64,000 nt of DNA, from NCBI GenBank assembly GCA_947177445.1, contig CAMWUL010000006.1, forward strand, positions 18,486 to 82,485, written 5' to 3'. The DNA is from an uncultured Lachnospiraceae bacterium (GTDB lineage: Bacteria; Bacillota; Clostridia; Lachnospirales; Lachnospiraceae). Below are positions 1-7,856 of this stretch, piece after piece (within the stretch, counting starts at the first letter, position 1; each line of letters begins with the position of its first letter). Made by a program: the position numbers and the translations under genes. The notes beneath the pieces were generated by a model, which had not been told where the DNA came from, made no database searches, and saw only the letters and a program-made list of their open reading frames with translations.

Positions 1-324
1 CCTCAGGCCATGGTGGGATTTATGAATAAGAGCGGTTTAATCCGGGGGGTGGAGTCGCCTCTGCTCACCCGGCTTAAGCTGGGCTGGGGCAATGAAAGGG
101 AGGGCGGTCCCGAGGGCTTTCATCAGGGGAATGTGTTTGCATCCGAGCTGACGGGCCCGATCCTGGTAAAAAATCCCAGGCTGTTGGAGACGGTGGCTGC
201 GGCGGTCCTGACCCGGCGGGGTGTCAGGCTTCCGGATCCGCTTCCCCGGGACACCCTGGGCTGGGAGGCCTATGCCGTCACGGAGGAGCAGCTGAGGCTG
301 CGAATCAGCGAAAAAGCGCCGTAG
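1..324 (+). CDS. gatD: GatD-like glutamine amidotransferase of lipid II amidation, C-terminal part
   Basis: Only the last 107 codons are present; the frame is open from the first base of the window. The visible part carries VGFMNKSG and, later, GNVFASELTGPILVKNP, which matches the end of the class I (CobB/CobQ-type) amidotransferases that pair with MurT and amidate D-Glu of lipid II. The last conserved segment of that family normally contains a G-T-Y-x-H-G motif; here it reads FASELTG, so the usual histidine position is changed in this reading. The catalytic Cys would lie outside the window. The GatD assignment is by resemblance; another cobyric-acid-synthase-like amidotransferase is possible. 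Confidence 0.65.
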   Translation, partial: PQAMVGFMNKSGLIRGVESPLLTRLKLGWGNEREGGPEGFHQGNVFASELTGPILVKNPRLLETVAAAVLTRRGVRLPDPLPRDTLGWEAYAVTEEQLRLRISEKAP

Positions 325-458
325 GAGCGTATTGCGAATGGCGCGGTATAAACCATAACAAGCGCAGAAACATGCGAAACTTTGAAATCTCTTACTATAC
401 AAAATCCCAAACCTGTGGTAAGCTGATATATAATGCATACAGGCGGGAGGATGAGGAC

Positions 459-1460
459 ATGGAAGAACTGAAGATGTCCAGAAAACATTTTTCAAAGCTG
501 GGCGGAATGTTTATCATTGGTACGATTGTGATCTATGCCATACAGTTGGGTGTGGGAGCAGTGGTTGGAATTTTGGTGCCGTACTGGTTGTATGACCCCA
601 ACATAAGTCTGCTGGTCAGTATGCTGCCCATGTATCTGGTGGGCATGCCCATATTGATTCTGTTGGTCAGGCGTCTGCCTGCGGAGACGGTGGAAAAGCA
701 TGATATGAGACCGGGGCAGTTTGTTGTGGCGCTGATTATGACTTTTGGGCTTATGTATGCCATGAATTTTCTGGGGACCATGGTGACCACCGTCATCGGC
801 ACCCTGAAGGGCAGCGAGGTACAGAATCTGGTGGCGGAAATTGCCACCTCCACCAATGTAGTGGTGGTATTTATTTTTATGGTAATCTGCGCGCCGATTA
901 TGGAAGAATATATTTTCCGGAAGCTGATCGTGGACCGGACCGTCCGATACGGCCAGGGCGTGGCAGTGCTGGTGTCGGGACTCATGTTCGGCTTGTTCCA
1001 CGGAAACCTGAATCAGTTTATCTATGCCTTTGCCATGGGGACATTTTTGGCGTTTCTTTATGTGAAGACAGGGAAACTTAAGCTGACGATTGCCATTCAC
1101 ATGGCGGTCAACTTTATGGGAGGCGTGGTTTCCTCCCAGCTGGTCAAGGCGATCAACCTGGATGAGTATATGGAGATTGTATCCCAGGGAATGGATATGG
1201 AGCGTCTGGTGCCCTATATGATGGAACATCTGGCGGGCTGGATCGGCTATCTGCTGCTTTGTATCTTTGTTTTCGGAAGTATTATCGCCGCCGCCGTCCT
1301 GTTTATCGTTTTCCTGATTCAAAAGCGGTTTGCGCTGAAGCAGGGAACGGTAGTCATTCCTCAGGGAAAGAAATTCCGCACGATCTTTTTGAACCTGGGA
1401 ATGATTATTTATTGTGTATTCTGGATCGGCGTGATCCTTGTACAGCTGCTTTTTGGTTAG
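459..1460 (+). CDS. CPBP family intramembrane glutamic endopeptidase
   Basis: A 333-residue polytopic membrane protein. The three family motifs are in place: EEYIFRK near residue 148, FGLFHGNLNQ near 176 and HMAVNF near 213. These supply the Glu, His and Asn/His residues of the CAAX-protease/bacteriocin-processing (Abi) fold. Several hydrophobic segments precede and follow the core, and a basic C-terminal stretch ends the protein. The start at 459 has a GGGAGG ribosome site 8 bases upstream; an upstream in-frame ATG at 372 lacks one and adds a hydrophilic, unlikely leader. In this phylum such proteases process prenylated or secreted peptides or act in stress signalling; the substrate cannot be told from the sequence. 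Confidence 0.85.
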   Translation: MEELKMSRKHFSKLGGMFIIGTIVIYAIQLGVGAVVGILVPYWLYDPNISLLVSMLPMYLVGMPILILLVRRLPAETVEKHDMRPGQFVVALIMTFGLMYAMNFLGTMVTTVIGTLKGSEVQNLVAEIATSTNVVVVFIFMVICAPIMEEYIFRKLIVDRTVRYGQGVAVLVSGLMFGLFHGNLNQFIYAFAMGTFLAFLYVKTGKLKLTIAIHMAVNFMGGVVSSQLVKAINLDEYMEIVSQGMDMERLVPYMMEHLAGWIGYLLLCIFVFGSIIAAAVLFIVFLIQKRFALKQGTVVIPQGKKFRTIFLNLGMIIYCVFWIGVILVQLLFG

Positions 1461-1518
1461 GCTGTCACAGGTGAAGGCTGCATGGACGAAGGCTTCGGCC
1501 TGGTATTGAGGAATAAAA

Positions 1519-2253
1519 ATGTATACATTTGATAGCAGAGTCCGGTATAGCGAGACAGACAGCGGAGGGAAGCTGACAATGGCTTCCCTTATCAATTATT
1601 TTCAGGACTGCTCCACCTTTCAGTCGGAGGAGCTGGGGGTTGGTGTGGAATATCTCAGGGAGAGACACCTGGTATGGGTATTGTCCGCATGGCAGATTGT
1701 GGTGGAAAGATATCCGTCACTGTGCGAAAAGGTTACCTCATGTACGCATCCCTATGACATGAAAGGTTTTTTGGGATACAGGAACTTTTGTCTTTTGGAC
1801 GGAGAGGGCAGGTACCTGGCCAGGGCAAATTCTCTGTGGAGTCTTTTGGATACCGAATCGGGAAAGCCCAGGGCGGTGCCGGAATATATGACAGAAAAGT
1901 ATCGTCTGGAGCCCCGGCTTGACATGGAGTATGCGCCCAGAAAGATCAGTATTCCGAAAAACGGCACAAGCCGGGAAGCCGTGCGGATCCGTCCCCACCA
2001 TCTGGATATGAATCGTCATGTGAATAATCAGCAGTTTATTGATATTGCCATGGACTATCTGCCCGAGGGGTTTGTAATCGGCCAGGTGCGGGCAGAATAT
2101 AAAAAGCAGGCATTCCTGGATGATGTGCTGACCCCGTATGTGGCGGCAGACGGGGAAAGGGTTATCGTGGCTCTGACGGACGGAGAGGGAGGAACCTACG
2201 CCGCGGCGGAATTTGCCAGGATGGAGGGGGATAAAAATGATACGACTGGGTGA
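1519..2253 (+). CDS. Acyl-ACP thioesterase (FatA/FatB-like)
   Basis: The 244-residue protein has the double hot-dog layout of bacterial acyl-ACP thioesterases. The N-terminal half begins YTFDSRVRYSETD and holds the long hot-dog helix (LINYFQDCSTFQSEELG). The second half contains HHLDMNRHVNN near residue 160, where the catalytic Asn and His are found in plant FatA/FatB and in anaerobe homologues, followed by acidic EYKKQ. It would release fatty acids from acyl carrier protein in the cytoplasm. A GAGGAAT stretch precedes the start. Its 3' end overlaps cvfB by 17 bases, so the two are probably co-transcribed. Confidence 0.87.
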   Translation: MYTFDSRVRYSETDSGGKLTMASLINYFQDCSTFQSEELGVGVEYLRERHLVWVLSAWQIVVERYPSLCEKVTSCTHPYDMKGFLGYRNFCLLDGEGRYLARANSLWSLLDTESGKPRAVPEYMTEKYRLEPRLDMEYAPRKISIPKNGTSREAVRIRPHHLDMNRHVNNQQFIDIAMDYLPEGFVIGQVRAEYKKQAFLDDVLTPYVAADGERVIVALTDGEGGTYAAAEFARMEGDKNDTTG

Positions 2254-3076
2254 AAGACAGGAGCTTGTCATTATAAAGACCGTGGATTTTGGCGTGTACC
2301 TGGCCGTTCCCGGGGAGGAGGACGAAGAGCGGGTGCTGCTCCCGATAAAGCAGGTGCCGGCCGGAAGCGTTCCGGGAGACAGGCTGGAGGTCTTTATCTA
2401 CCGGGATTCCCAGGATCGGATGATCGCCACGGTCAGAGAGCCGAAGCTGGTGATGGGGCAGGCAGCTCTGCTGACGGTGGCCCAGATGGGAAAATACGGC
2501 GCCTTTCTGGACTGGGGGCTGGAAAAGGATCTGCTGCTTCCCTTCCGGGAGCAGAGGGGAAGCGTCCGGCAGGGAGATCAGGTACTCGTGTCCCTGTACA
2601 TTGACAAGAGCAGGAGGCTTTGTGCCACCATGAACGTTTACCGGAGCCTTCGGACGGACAGTCCTTATAAGCCCGGTGACAGAGTGGCGGGAAGGGTCTA
2701 TGAGACCAGCGACAATTTCGGAGCCTTTGTGGCGGTGGATAACCAATATTCCGCCCTGATTCCCAAAAGGGAGCTGTACGGGGAAGCGGAGCCGGGAACG
2801 GATGTGGAAGCCCGGGTCGTACAGGTTTTGGAGGACGGCAGACTGACCCTGAGTATCCGGGATAAGGCCTATTTGCAGATGGATAAGGATGCGGAGAAGC
2901 TGCTGGAGCTTTTGGACAGCTACGAGGGAGCGCTTCCGTTTACCGACAAGGCGGATCCGGAGGTGATCCGGTATGAGACCGGCATGAGCAAAAACGAGTT
3001 TAAAAGGGCGGTGGGAAGACTTCTCAAACAGGGCCGGATCGAGATCACTCCAAAGGCCATCCGAAGGAAGGGATGA
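2237..3076 (+). CDS. cvfB: CvfB/YitL family S1-like RNA-binding protein
   Basis: A 279-residue protein starting MIRLGERQELVIIKTVDFG, the signature opening of the CvfB (YitL) family. It contains repeated S1/OB-fold segments: an N-terminal one, a second at YGAFLDWGLEKDLLLP and a third at GRVYETSDNFGAFVAVDNQY. A C-terminal winged-helix end follows (MSKNEFKRAVGRLLKQGRI), as in the family. CvfB of staphylococci affects virulence-gene expression and binds RNA; its role in clostridia is not established. The start at 2237 is favoured over 2213 because GGAGG lies 9 bases upstream. It overlaps the preceding thioesterase gene. Confidence 0.88.
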   Translation: MIRLGERQELVIIKTVDFGVYLAVPGEEDEERVLLPIKQVPAGSVPGDRLEVFIYRDSQDRMIATVREPKLVMGQAALLTVAQMGKYGAFLDWGLEKDLLLPFREQRGSVRQGDQVLVSLYIDKSRRLCATMNVYRSLRTDSPYKPGDRVAGRVYETSDNFGAFVAVDNQYSALIPKRELYGEAEPGTDVEARVVQVLEDGRLTLSIRDKAYLQMDKDAEKLLELLDSYEGALPFTDKADPEVIRYETGMSKNEFKRAVGRLLKQGRIEITPKAIRRKG

Positions 3077-3187
3077 TAATTTTGGAAATATGCATGTGGA
3101 ACTGGAAATGTATTGATTTATGTGGTAAACTAAGCTTATGATTTTGAAGGCGGCCTTTTAAAGGGGCGCCGGCAGGGAGGTATGGAT

Positions 3188-3379
3188 ATGGATATCGCAG
3201 GTGTTTCCGCGGCAATGGCACAGGGCAGACTGCAGTCTCAGGTGGGGATGGCAGTACTGGACAAAGCGATGGACACAAATGAAGCGCTGGGCGCCGGATT
3301 GATACAGATGATCGATTCTGCGGCAATGGAGCAGAGTGTGAACCCTAATATCGGTGCTAATTTTGACATGCGCGTATAG
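3188..3379 (+). CDS. YjfB family small protein (putative motility-associated)
   Basis: A 63-residue protein beginning MDIAGVSAAMAQGRLQSQ and ending in a segment with SVNPNIGANFDMRV. This is the YjfB family layout: a short amphipathic helix, a central helix (ALGAGLIQMID) and an N-P-x-hydrophobic-G tail. The family is common in flagellated Firmicutes and is annotated as putative motility protein, but no biochemical role is known. The second ATG (3188) is chosen because GGGAGG lies 7 bases upstream; the first ATG at 3182 would be too close. A terminator follows at 3395, so it is probably a single-gene unit. Confidence 0.8.
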   Translation: MDIAGVSAAMAQGRLQSQVGMAVLDKAMDTNEALGAGLIQMIDSAAMEQSVNPNIGANFDMRV

Positions 3380-3394
3380 TTTGGGAAGGACTCG

Positions 3395-3430
3395 AAAGCT
3401 GCCTGGCGAATAGCCCCAAGGCGGCTTTTT
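3395..3430 (+). terminator. Rho-independent terminator after yjfB-like gene
   Basis: AAAGCTGCCT pairs with AGGCGGCTTT (one G-T pair) around a 14-base loop and is followed by a T run. It lies just after the YjfB-family stop codon. Confidence 0.8.
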
Positions 3431-3456
3431 GCCATTTTACGTGCAGTCTGCGAATG

Positions 3457-3530
3457 GCGCCAAAATGAGCGCTTTTTGCTCATTTTGTGTGCATCATGTT
3501 GCTTTGAACGGCGAAGCCGTGAAAAGTAAC
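3457..3530 (-). repeat. Truncated copy of the 143-bp MITE-like element
   Basis: About 74 bases nearly identical, in opposite orientation, to the half of the 50067-50209 element that ends in the TIR: GCGCCAAAATGAGCGC, then a TGCTCATTTTGTGTGCATCA stretch, then CCGTGAAAAGTAAC. The other half of the element is missing. It lies in the gap between the yjfB terminator and the next regulator gene; nothing else is evident in that gap. Confidence 0.85.
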
Positions 3531-3668
3531 ACCATGGCAGAACCGTTACGTCATTTTCCATAAAAAATGCTTGCTTTTTTGCATTTTTTTCTGTACATTT
3601 GTAATGTGTGGTTTCTATTTGTGATATGGAAGTTCAGAAAAATCATCATAACAGAGGAGCGGGGCTAT

Positions 3669-4754
3669 ATGATATCAAATCAGGTTTTGCAGAATACCAT
3701 CGATGGAATGAAGAGTATTGCACGGGTTGAACTATGCGTTATGGATGTGGACGGAAAAGAGGTGGCCTTTACCACGGATATGAGCAGCAGTTCCAGGGCA
3801 GCAATGGATTTCGCTGCCTCGCCTGCAGATTCCCAGGAGATACAGGGATACCAGTTTTTCAAAATTTTTGATGAGCAGCAGCTGGAATACGTGCTGGTAG
3901 CCGGCGGCGCCGGCGAGGATGTGTATATGATCGGCAAAATGGCGGCATTCCAGATCCAGAACCTGCTGGTGGCCTACAAGGAACGCTTTGACAAGGATAA
4001 TTTCATCAAGAATCTGCTGCTGGATAACCTGCTTTTGGTAGATATTTACAGCCGCTCCAAAAAGCTTCATATCCAGACGGATGTGCCGCGGGTGGTGATG
4101 ATTGTTGAGTCGGGAAACGGGCGGGATAATAATGCCCTGGAGCTTGCCAGAACGCATCTTGGAGCCAACAGTAAGGATTTTATTACGGCAGTTGACGAAA
4201 ACAATGTGATCGTTGTGAAGGAGCTGTCCGACGGGGATGCCTATAAAGAGGTGGATAAGGCGGCCAGGTCTCTGGAGACCTGTCTTCAGAAGGAAGGAAT
4301 TGAGGCCGTGCGGATTGCATACGGAACTGTGGTACAGGAGATCAAGGAGGTAAGCCGTTCCTATAAGGAAGCCAAGATGGCGCTGGACGTGGGGAAGATC
4401 TTTTTTGACGAGAGGGAGGTCATTGCCTACAGCGAGTTGGGGATTGGCCGTTTGATTTATCAGCTGCCCATACCGCTCTGCCGGATGTTTATCCGGGAAA
4501 TTTTCGGGGGAAAGAGTCCCGATGAGTTTGACGAAGAGACGCTGACCACTATTTATAAGTTTTTCGAGAACAGTCTGAATGTGTCGGAAACCTCCAGGCA
4601 GCTGTTCATACATAGAAATACCCTGGTGTACCGCCTTGACAAGCTGCAGAAAAGCACAGGGCTGGATCTGCGGATTTTTGAGGATGCCATCACATTTAAG
4701 ATTGCACTGATGGTGGTCAAATACATGAAGTATATGGAAAGTACGGATTTTTAA
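3669..4754 (+). CDS. CdaR/PucR-type transcriptional regulator
   Basis: A 361-residue cytoplasmic protein. The N-terminal region resembles a sugar-diacid-recognition/GAF-like sensor (MISNQVLQNTIDGMKSIARV). The middle is a GGDEF-like fold without catalytic motif (PRVVMIVESGNGRDN...AIRIAYGT-type segment, seen here as AVRIAYGTVVQEIKEVSRSY). The end is the PucR C-terminal helix-turn-helix (FENSLNVSETSRQLFIHRNT then LVYRLDKLQKSTGLD). The start at 3669 has GAGGAGCGGGG upstream; an upstream reading with a hydrophobic leader is unlikely. Such proteins regulate carbon-source genes in response to small acids. No target site is evident here, and the next gene, ftsE, has its own ribosome site. Confidence 0.83.
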   Translation: MISNQVLQNTIDGMKSIARVELCVMDVDGKEVAFTTDMSSSSRAAMDFAASPADSQEIQGYQFFKIFDEQQLEYVLVAGGAGEDVYMIGKMAAFQIQNLLVAYKERFDKDNFIKNLLLDNLLLVDIYSRSKKLHIQTDVPRVVMIVESGNGRDNNALELARTHLGANSKDFITAVDENNVIVVKELSDGDAYKEVDKAARSLETCLQKEGIEAVRIAYGTVVQEIKEVSRSYKEAKMALDVGKIFFDEREVIAYSELGIGRLIYQLPIPLCRMFIREIFGGKSPDEFDEETLTTIYKFFENSLNVSETSRQLFIHRNTLVYRLDKLQKSTGLDLRIFEDAITFKIALMVVKYMKYMESTDF

Positions 4755-4797
4755 ATTGTGAGATACGGTCCGCCGGTGCGGAACGGGAGGAATTTGA

Positions 4798-5541
4798 ATG
4801 GGAAAGAAGGAACTGCTGAGAAAGAGGCGGGAGAAGCTGATAGAGGAAAAAGGCGTTATCTATCTGGATAATGTGAGAAAGGTATATTCCACCGGTTCTC
4901 CGGCGCTCAACGGCATCACCCTGGGTATTGGAAAAGGAGAATTTGTTTTTATCGTAGGGGACAGCGGCTCCGGAAAATCCACCCTGATCAAGCTTTTGCT
5001 GAGAGAGCTTACGGCCACCAGCGGAGAGGTTTATGTCATGGGAAGTGACCTGGCAAAGCTGAAGCACAGGCAGGTGCCGCGGTTTCGGCGTAATCTGGGG
5101 GTAGTCTTTCAGGACTTCCGCCTGCTGAACGACAGAAATGTATATGAGAACGTGGCGTTTGCCCAGCGGATCGTGGAGACTCCCGCCATGGAGATCAGGA
5201 GGAATGTCCCTGCCATATTGGCCACCGTGGGACTGGCGGGAAAGTACAAGGCAAAGACGAAGGAGCTGTCGGGAGGAGAGCAGCAGAGGGTGGCGCTGGC
5301 CAGGGCTCTTGTGAATAAACCTTCCATTTTGCTGGCAGATGAGCCCACCGGAAATCTGGATCCCAAAAATTCCTGGGAGATCATGGGACTTTTGGAGGAG
5401 ATCAATGAGAGCGGCACCACTGTGGTGGTGGTAACCCATAACCGGGAGATCGTCAACGCCATGCACAAGCGTGTGATCACCATGCGCAAGGGTGTGATCG
5501 TCAGCGACGAGGAGGGAGGCGAATACATCGATGAAGATTAG
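4798..5541 (+). CDS. ftsE: Cell division ATP-binding protein FtsE
   Basis: A 247-residue ABC ATPase with Walker A GDSGSGKST near residue 58, Q-loop VFQDFRLL, signature LSGGEQQR and Walker B ILLADEPTGNLDP. It is the family length plus about 20 residues at each end. FtsE powers conformational changes in FtsX that switch on peptidoglycan hydrolases at the septum or sidewall. GGGAGG precedes the start by 8 bases. The 3' end overlaps ftsX by 11 bases, and the next gene encodes an M23 hydrolase, the usual FtsEX-controlled partner. Confidence 0.96.
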   Translation: MGKKELLRKRREKLIEEKGVIYLDNVRKVYSTGSPALNGITLGIGKGEFVFIVGDSGSGKSTLIKLLLRELTATSGEVYVMGSDLAKLKHRQVPRFRRNLGVVFQDFRLLNDRNVYENVAFAQRIVETPAMEIRRNVPAILATVGLAGKYKAKTKELSGGEQQRVALARALVNKPSILLADEPTGNLDPKNSWEIMGLLEEINESGTTVVVVTHNREIVNAMHKRVITMRKGVIVSDEEGGEYIDED

Positions 5542-6478
5542 CACTTTGTTTTACACCATCAGACAGGGCTTCGCCAATATTTTCCGGAACAAATGGTATT
5601 CGCTGATATCCATCGCCACGATCTCCGTGTGTCTATTTCTGTTTGGACTGTTTTATGCCATTGTGACAAATTTTCAGAGCATGGTAATGAAGGCCGAGGA
5701 GGGCGTATCCGTCACGGTGTTTTTTCACAGTGAGGAGGGACCTATAGGAGATCTTTGCGCCAGCCATACGGAGGGTCAGGTCCCTACGGACGAGCGGATT
5801 GAGGAGATCGGTCAGATGATTGCCGCCAGAGTAGAGGTATCCGAGGTCAGGTTTATTTCGGACGACAAGCTCTGGGATGATTTTGCCTCAAACTATTATG
5901 GCGAATATTATGCGGCGGGCTTCCCGGAGAATCCTCTGGCCGGTGATAATATCTACGAGGTGTATCTGAATGACGTTTCCATGCAGGGTGCTCTGGTAAA
6001 CTGGCTGAATTCCATTCCGGAGGTACGCCAGGTGAACCATTCGGAGCTTACGGCGGACACCCTCAGCGGGGTCAATCTGCTGATCGCCTATGTATCTCTG
6101 GGCATTATTATTGTTTTGCTGGCGGTCAGCGTCTTTCTGATCGGCAATACCATTGCCGTGGGCATTTCCGTCCGGTCTGCGGAGATTAATATCATGAAAT
6201 ATATCGGGGCCACGGATTTCTTTGTCAGAGCGCCCTTTGTGCTGGAGGGAATGCTGATCGGGCTTCTGGGGGCGGCGGTTCCTCTGACGCTGCTCTATAG
6301 TCTGTATAATCAGGCGCTGGCATATATTGGTGAGAGGTTCGAGGTGCTGAGCAGCTTTATGAACTTTCTGTCTGTGGATGAGTTATTCGGCGTGCTGGCG
6401 CCGGCGTCGCTGCTGCTGGGTGTGGGGATCGGTTTCCTGGGCAGTATCACCACGGTAAGAAAACATCTGCATGTGTAG
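5531..6478 (+). CDS. ftsX: Cell division permease-like protein FtsX
   Basis: A 315-residue membrane protein with the FtsX plan: a cytoplasmic start, a first membrane helix near residues 21-45, a large extracellular domain (about 50-170) carrying the interaction lobe, then three helices (LIAYVSLGIIIVLLAVSVF, LEGMLIGLLGAAVPL, and a C-terminal one ending in TTVRKHLHV). The segment AEINIMKYIGAT between helices is a conserved FtsX/MacB coupling loop. It passes the FtsE ATPase signal to an extracellular murein hydrolase or its activator. The start overlaps ftsE, showing translational coupling. Confidence 0.94.
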   Translation: MKISTLFYTIRQGFANIFRNKWYSLISIATISVCLFLFGLFYAIVTNFQSMVMKAEEGVSVTVFFHSEEGPIGDLCASHTEGQVPTDERIEEIGQMIAARVEVSEVRFISDDKLWDDFASNYYGEYYAAGFPENPLAGDNIYEVYLNDVSMQGALVNWLNSIPEVRQVNHSELTADTLSGVNLLIAYVSLGIIIVLLAVSVFLIGNTIAVGISVRSAEINIMKYIGATDFFVRAPFVLEGMLIGLLGAAVPLTLLYSLYNQALAYIGERFEVLSSFMNFLSVDELFGVLAPASLLLGVGIGFLGSITTVRKHLHV

Positions 6479-6533
6479 GACAGCTGGTCCGCAGGCCTGT
6501 GGTCCGGCGGGCGGCCATAATGGTAGGAGTTTT

Positions 6534-7757
6534 ATGAGAAAGAAGAAGAGCAGACTTTTCCGCATTTTATGCGTGGCATTTTGCGCTGCGTTTATTTTGG
6601 GTACACCTCTGCAGAAGGCTTCCGCGGTGACCTCGGACAGCATTAAGGAGAAGGAAGCGCAGATCGACCAGGCGGAGAAAGAAAAAGAAGCGCTTAAGAA
6701 CAGTCTGAGCGACATACAGGGGATCAAGAAGGAGCTGGAGGCTCAGCGGGCAAATCTGAAAAATTATGTGATGGAGCTGGATAAAAATCTGGCGATTATC
6801 GAGGAGAGAATTGCCGATCTTCTGCAGAGGATTACAGACAAGGAGGCGGAGATCACCGAGGCAGAGGCCCAGCTGGAGGCGGCCATAGAGAGAGAGGAAA
6901 GCCAGAAGATATCCATGATGATCCATGTGCGGATGACCTACGAGAGAGGGGATCTCCAGCTGATGGATATGCTGACAGAGGCCGGCAGCTTTGGAAATTT
7001 TCTGAATAAAGCGGATTTCGTTGAAAAAGTGATGGCTTATGACAGGCAGATCTGGCAGGACTATATCAGGACCCGAGAATATGTGGATCTGTGTAAGAGA
7101 CAGCTGGAGCTGGAAAAGGAGATTCTGGACGAGACGAAGGCCGGCGTGGAGTTGGAACAGCAGAATCTGGAGGAGCTGATCGCTCAAAAGACACAGGATA
7201 TCGTGAAATATGAGACGGATATCAGTACCAAAGAGCAGGCTATTCAGGAGTTCGAGGAGGAAATCCAGGCCCAGGAGGAGATGATTGCCGCCCTGGAGGC
7301 CGCCATAGAGGAAGAAAAGCAGAGGATTCTGGCTTCCAGCGGTGTGGTGCTGACATATGATGGAGGCGTCTTTAAATTCCCTATGGCTACTTATACCAGG
7401 ATTTCCAGCCCATACGGCGACAGGATTCATCCTACGCTGGGAATTAATCAGTTTCATAATGGCGTGGACTTTGCGGCGCCTACGGGGACGGCTATTTATG
7501 CGGCCTATGACGGTATTGTGGTGGCCGCGGATTACAGTTCTACCATGGGTAATTATGTGATGATAGATCACGGCGGCGGATTGTATACGATATACATGCA
7601 TGCTTCCGCGCTTTATGTGTCGAAGGATGATATAGTCGCCCGGGGGACGACAATTGCCGCGGTGGGGAGCACGGGGCGCACTACCGGACCGCATCTTCAT
7701 TTCAGCGTCCGGCTGAACGGATCATATGTGTCGCCGTGGAATTATCTGAGTCAATAA
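6534..7757 (+). CDS. EnvC-like M23 murein hydrolase with long coiled coil
   Basis: A 407-residue secreted protein. A signal peptide (basic start, then ILCVAFCAAFILGTPLQKASA) is followed by about 230 residues of coiled coil rich in Glu, Lys and Gln, then a LytM/M23 domain. The zinc and catalytic motifs are intact: FHNGVDF (H-x3-D type) and GPHLHFSV (H-x-H). Unlike E. coli EnvC, whose LytM domain is degenerate, this one should be catalytic. It follows ftsX by 55 bases with TAGGAG ahead of the start. The coiled coil is the expected docking part for FtsX, so this is the probable hydrolase controlled by FtsEX. Confidence 0.9.
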   Translation: MRKKKSRLFRILCVAFCAAFILGTPLQKASAVTSDSIKEKEAQIDQAEKEKEALKNSLSDIQGIKKELEAQRANLKNYVMELDKNLAIIEERIADLLQRITDKEAEITEAEAQLEAAIEREESQKISMMIHVRMTYERGDLQLMDMLTEAGSFGNFLNKADFVEKVMAYDRQIWQDYIRTREYVDLCKRQLELEKEILDETKAGVELEQQNLEELIAQKTQDIVKYETDISTKEQAIQEFEEEIQAQEEMIAALEAAIEEEKQRILASSGVVLTYDGGVFKFPMATYTRISSPYGDRIHPTLGINQFHNGVDFAAPTGTAIYAAYDGIVVAADYSSTMGNYVMIDHGGGLYTIYMHASALYVSKDDIVARGTTIAAVGSTGRTTGPHLHFSVRLNGSYVSPWNYLSQ

Positions 7758-7780
7758 GGAGCAGGCGGGGAATGCGATTT

Positions 7781-7812
7781 GTTACTTTTCACGGGTAGGG
7801 GCCGCGAGGTGT
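7781..7812 (-). repeat. Terminal fragment of the MITE-like element
   Basis: GTTACTTTTCACGGGTAGGG and the following bases to GCGAGGTGT match the other end of the 50067-50209 element (reverse complement) with one or two differences. Only one terminus remains. It lies in the 99-base gap between the M23 hydrolase and ctpA genes. Confidence 0.8.
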
Positions 7813-7856
7813 TTAAAGAGGCGGATGAGGGGTATCATGATGAAGGAGGAGTCTGT

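Noticed and set aside
3567..3668. N-terminal hydrophobic extension of the CdaR-type regulator
   Set aside because: The extension lies before a good ribosome site and internal start at 3669 and is absent from the family.
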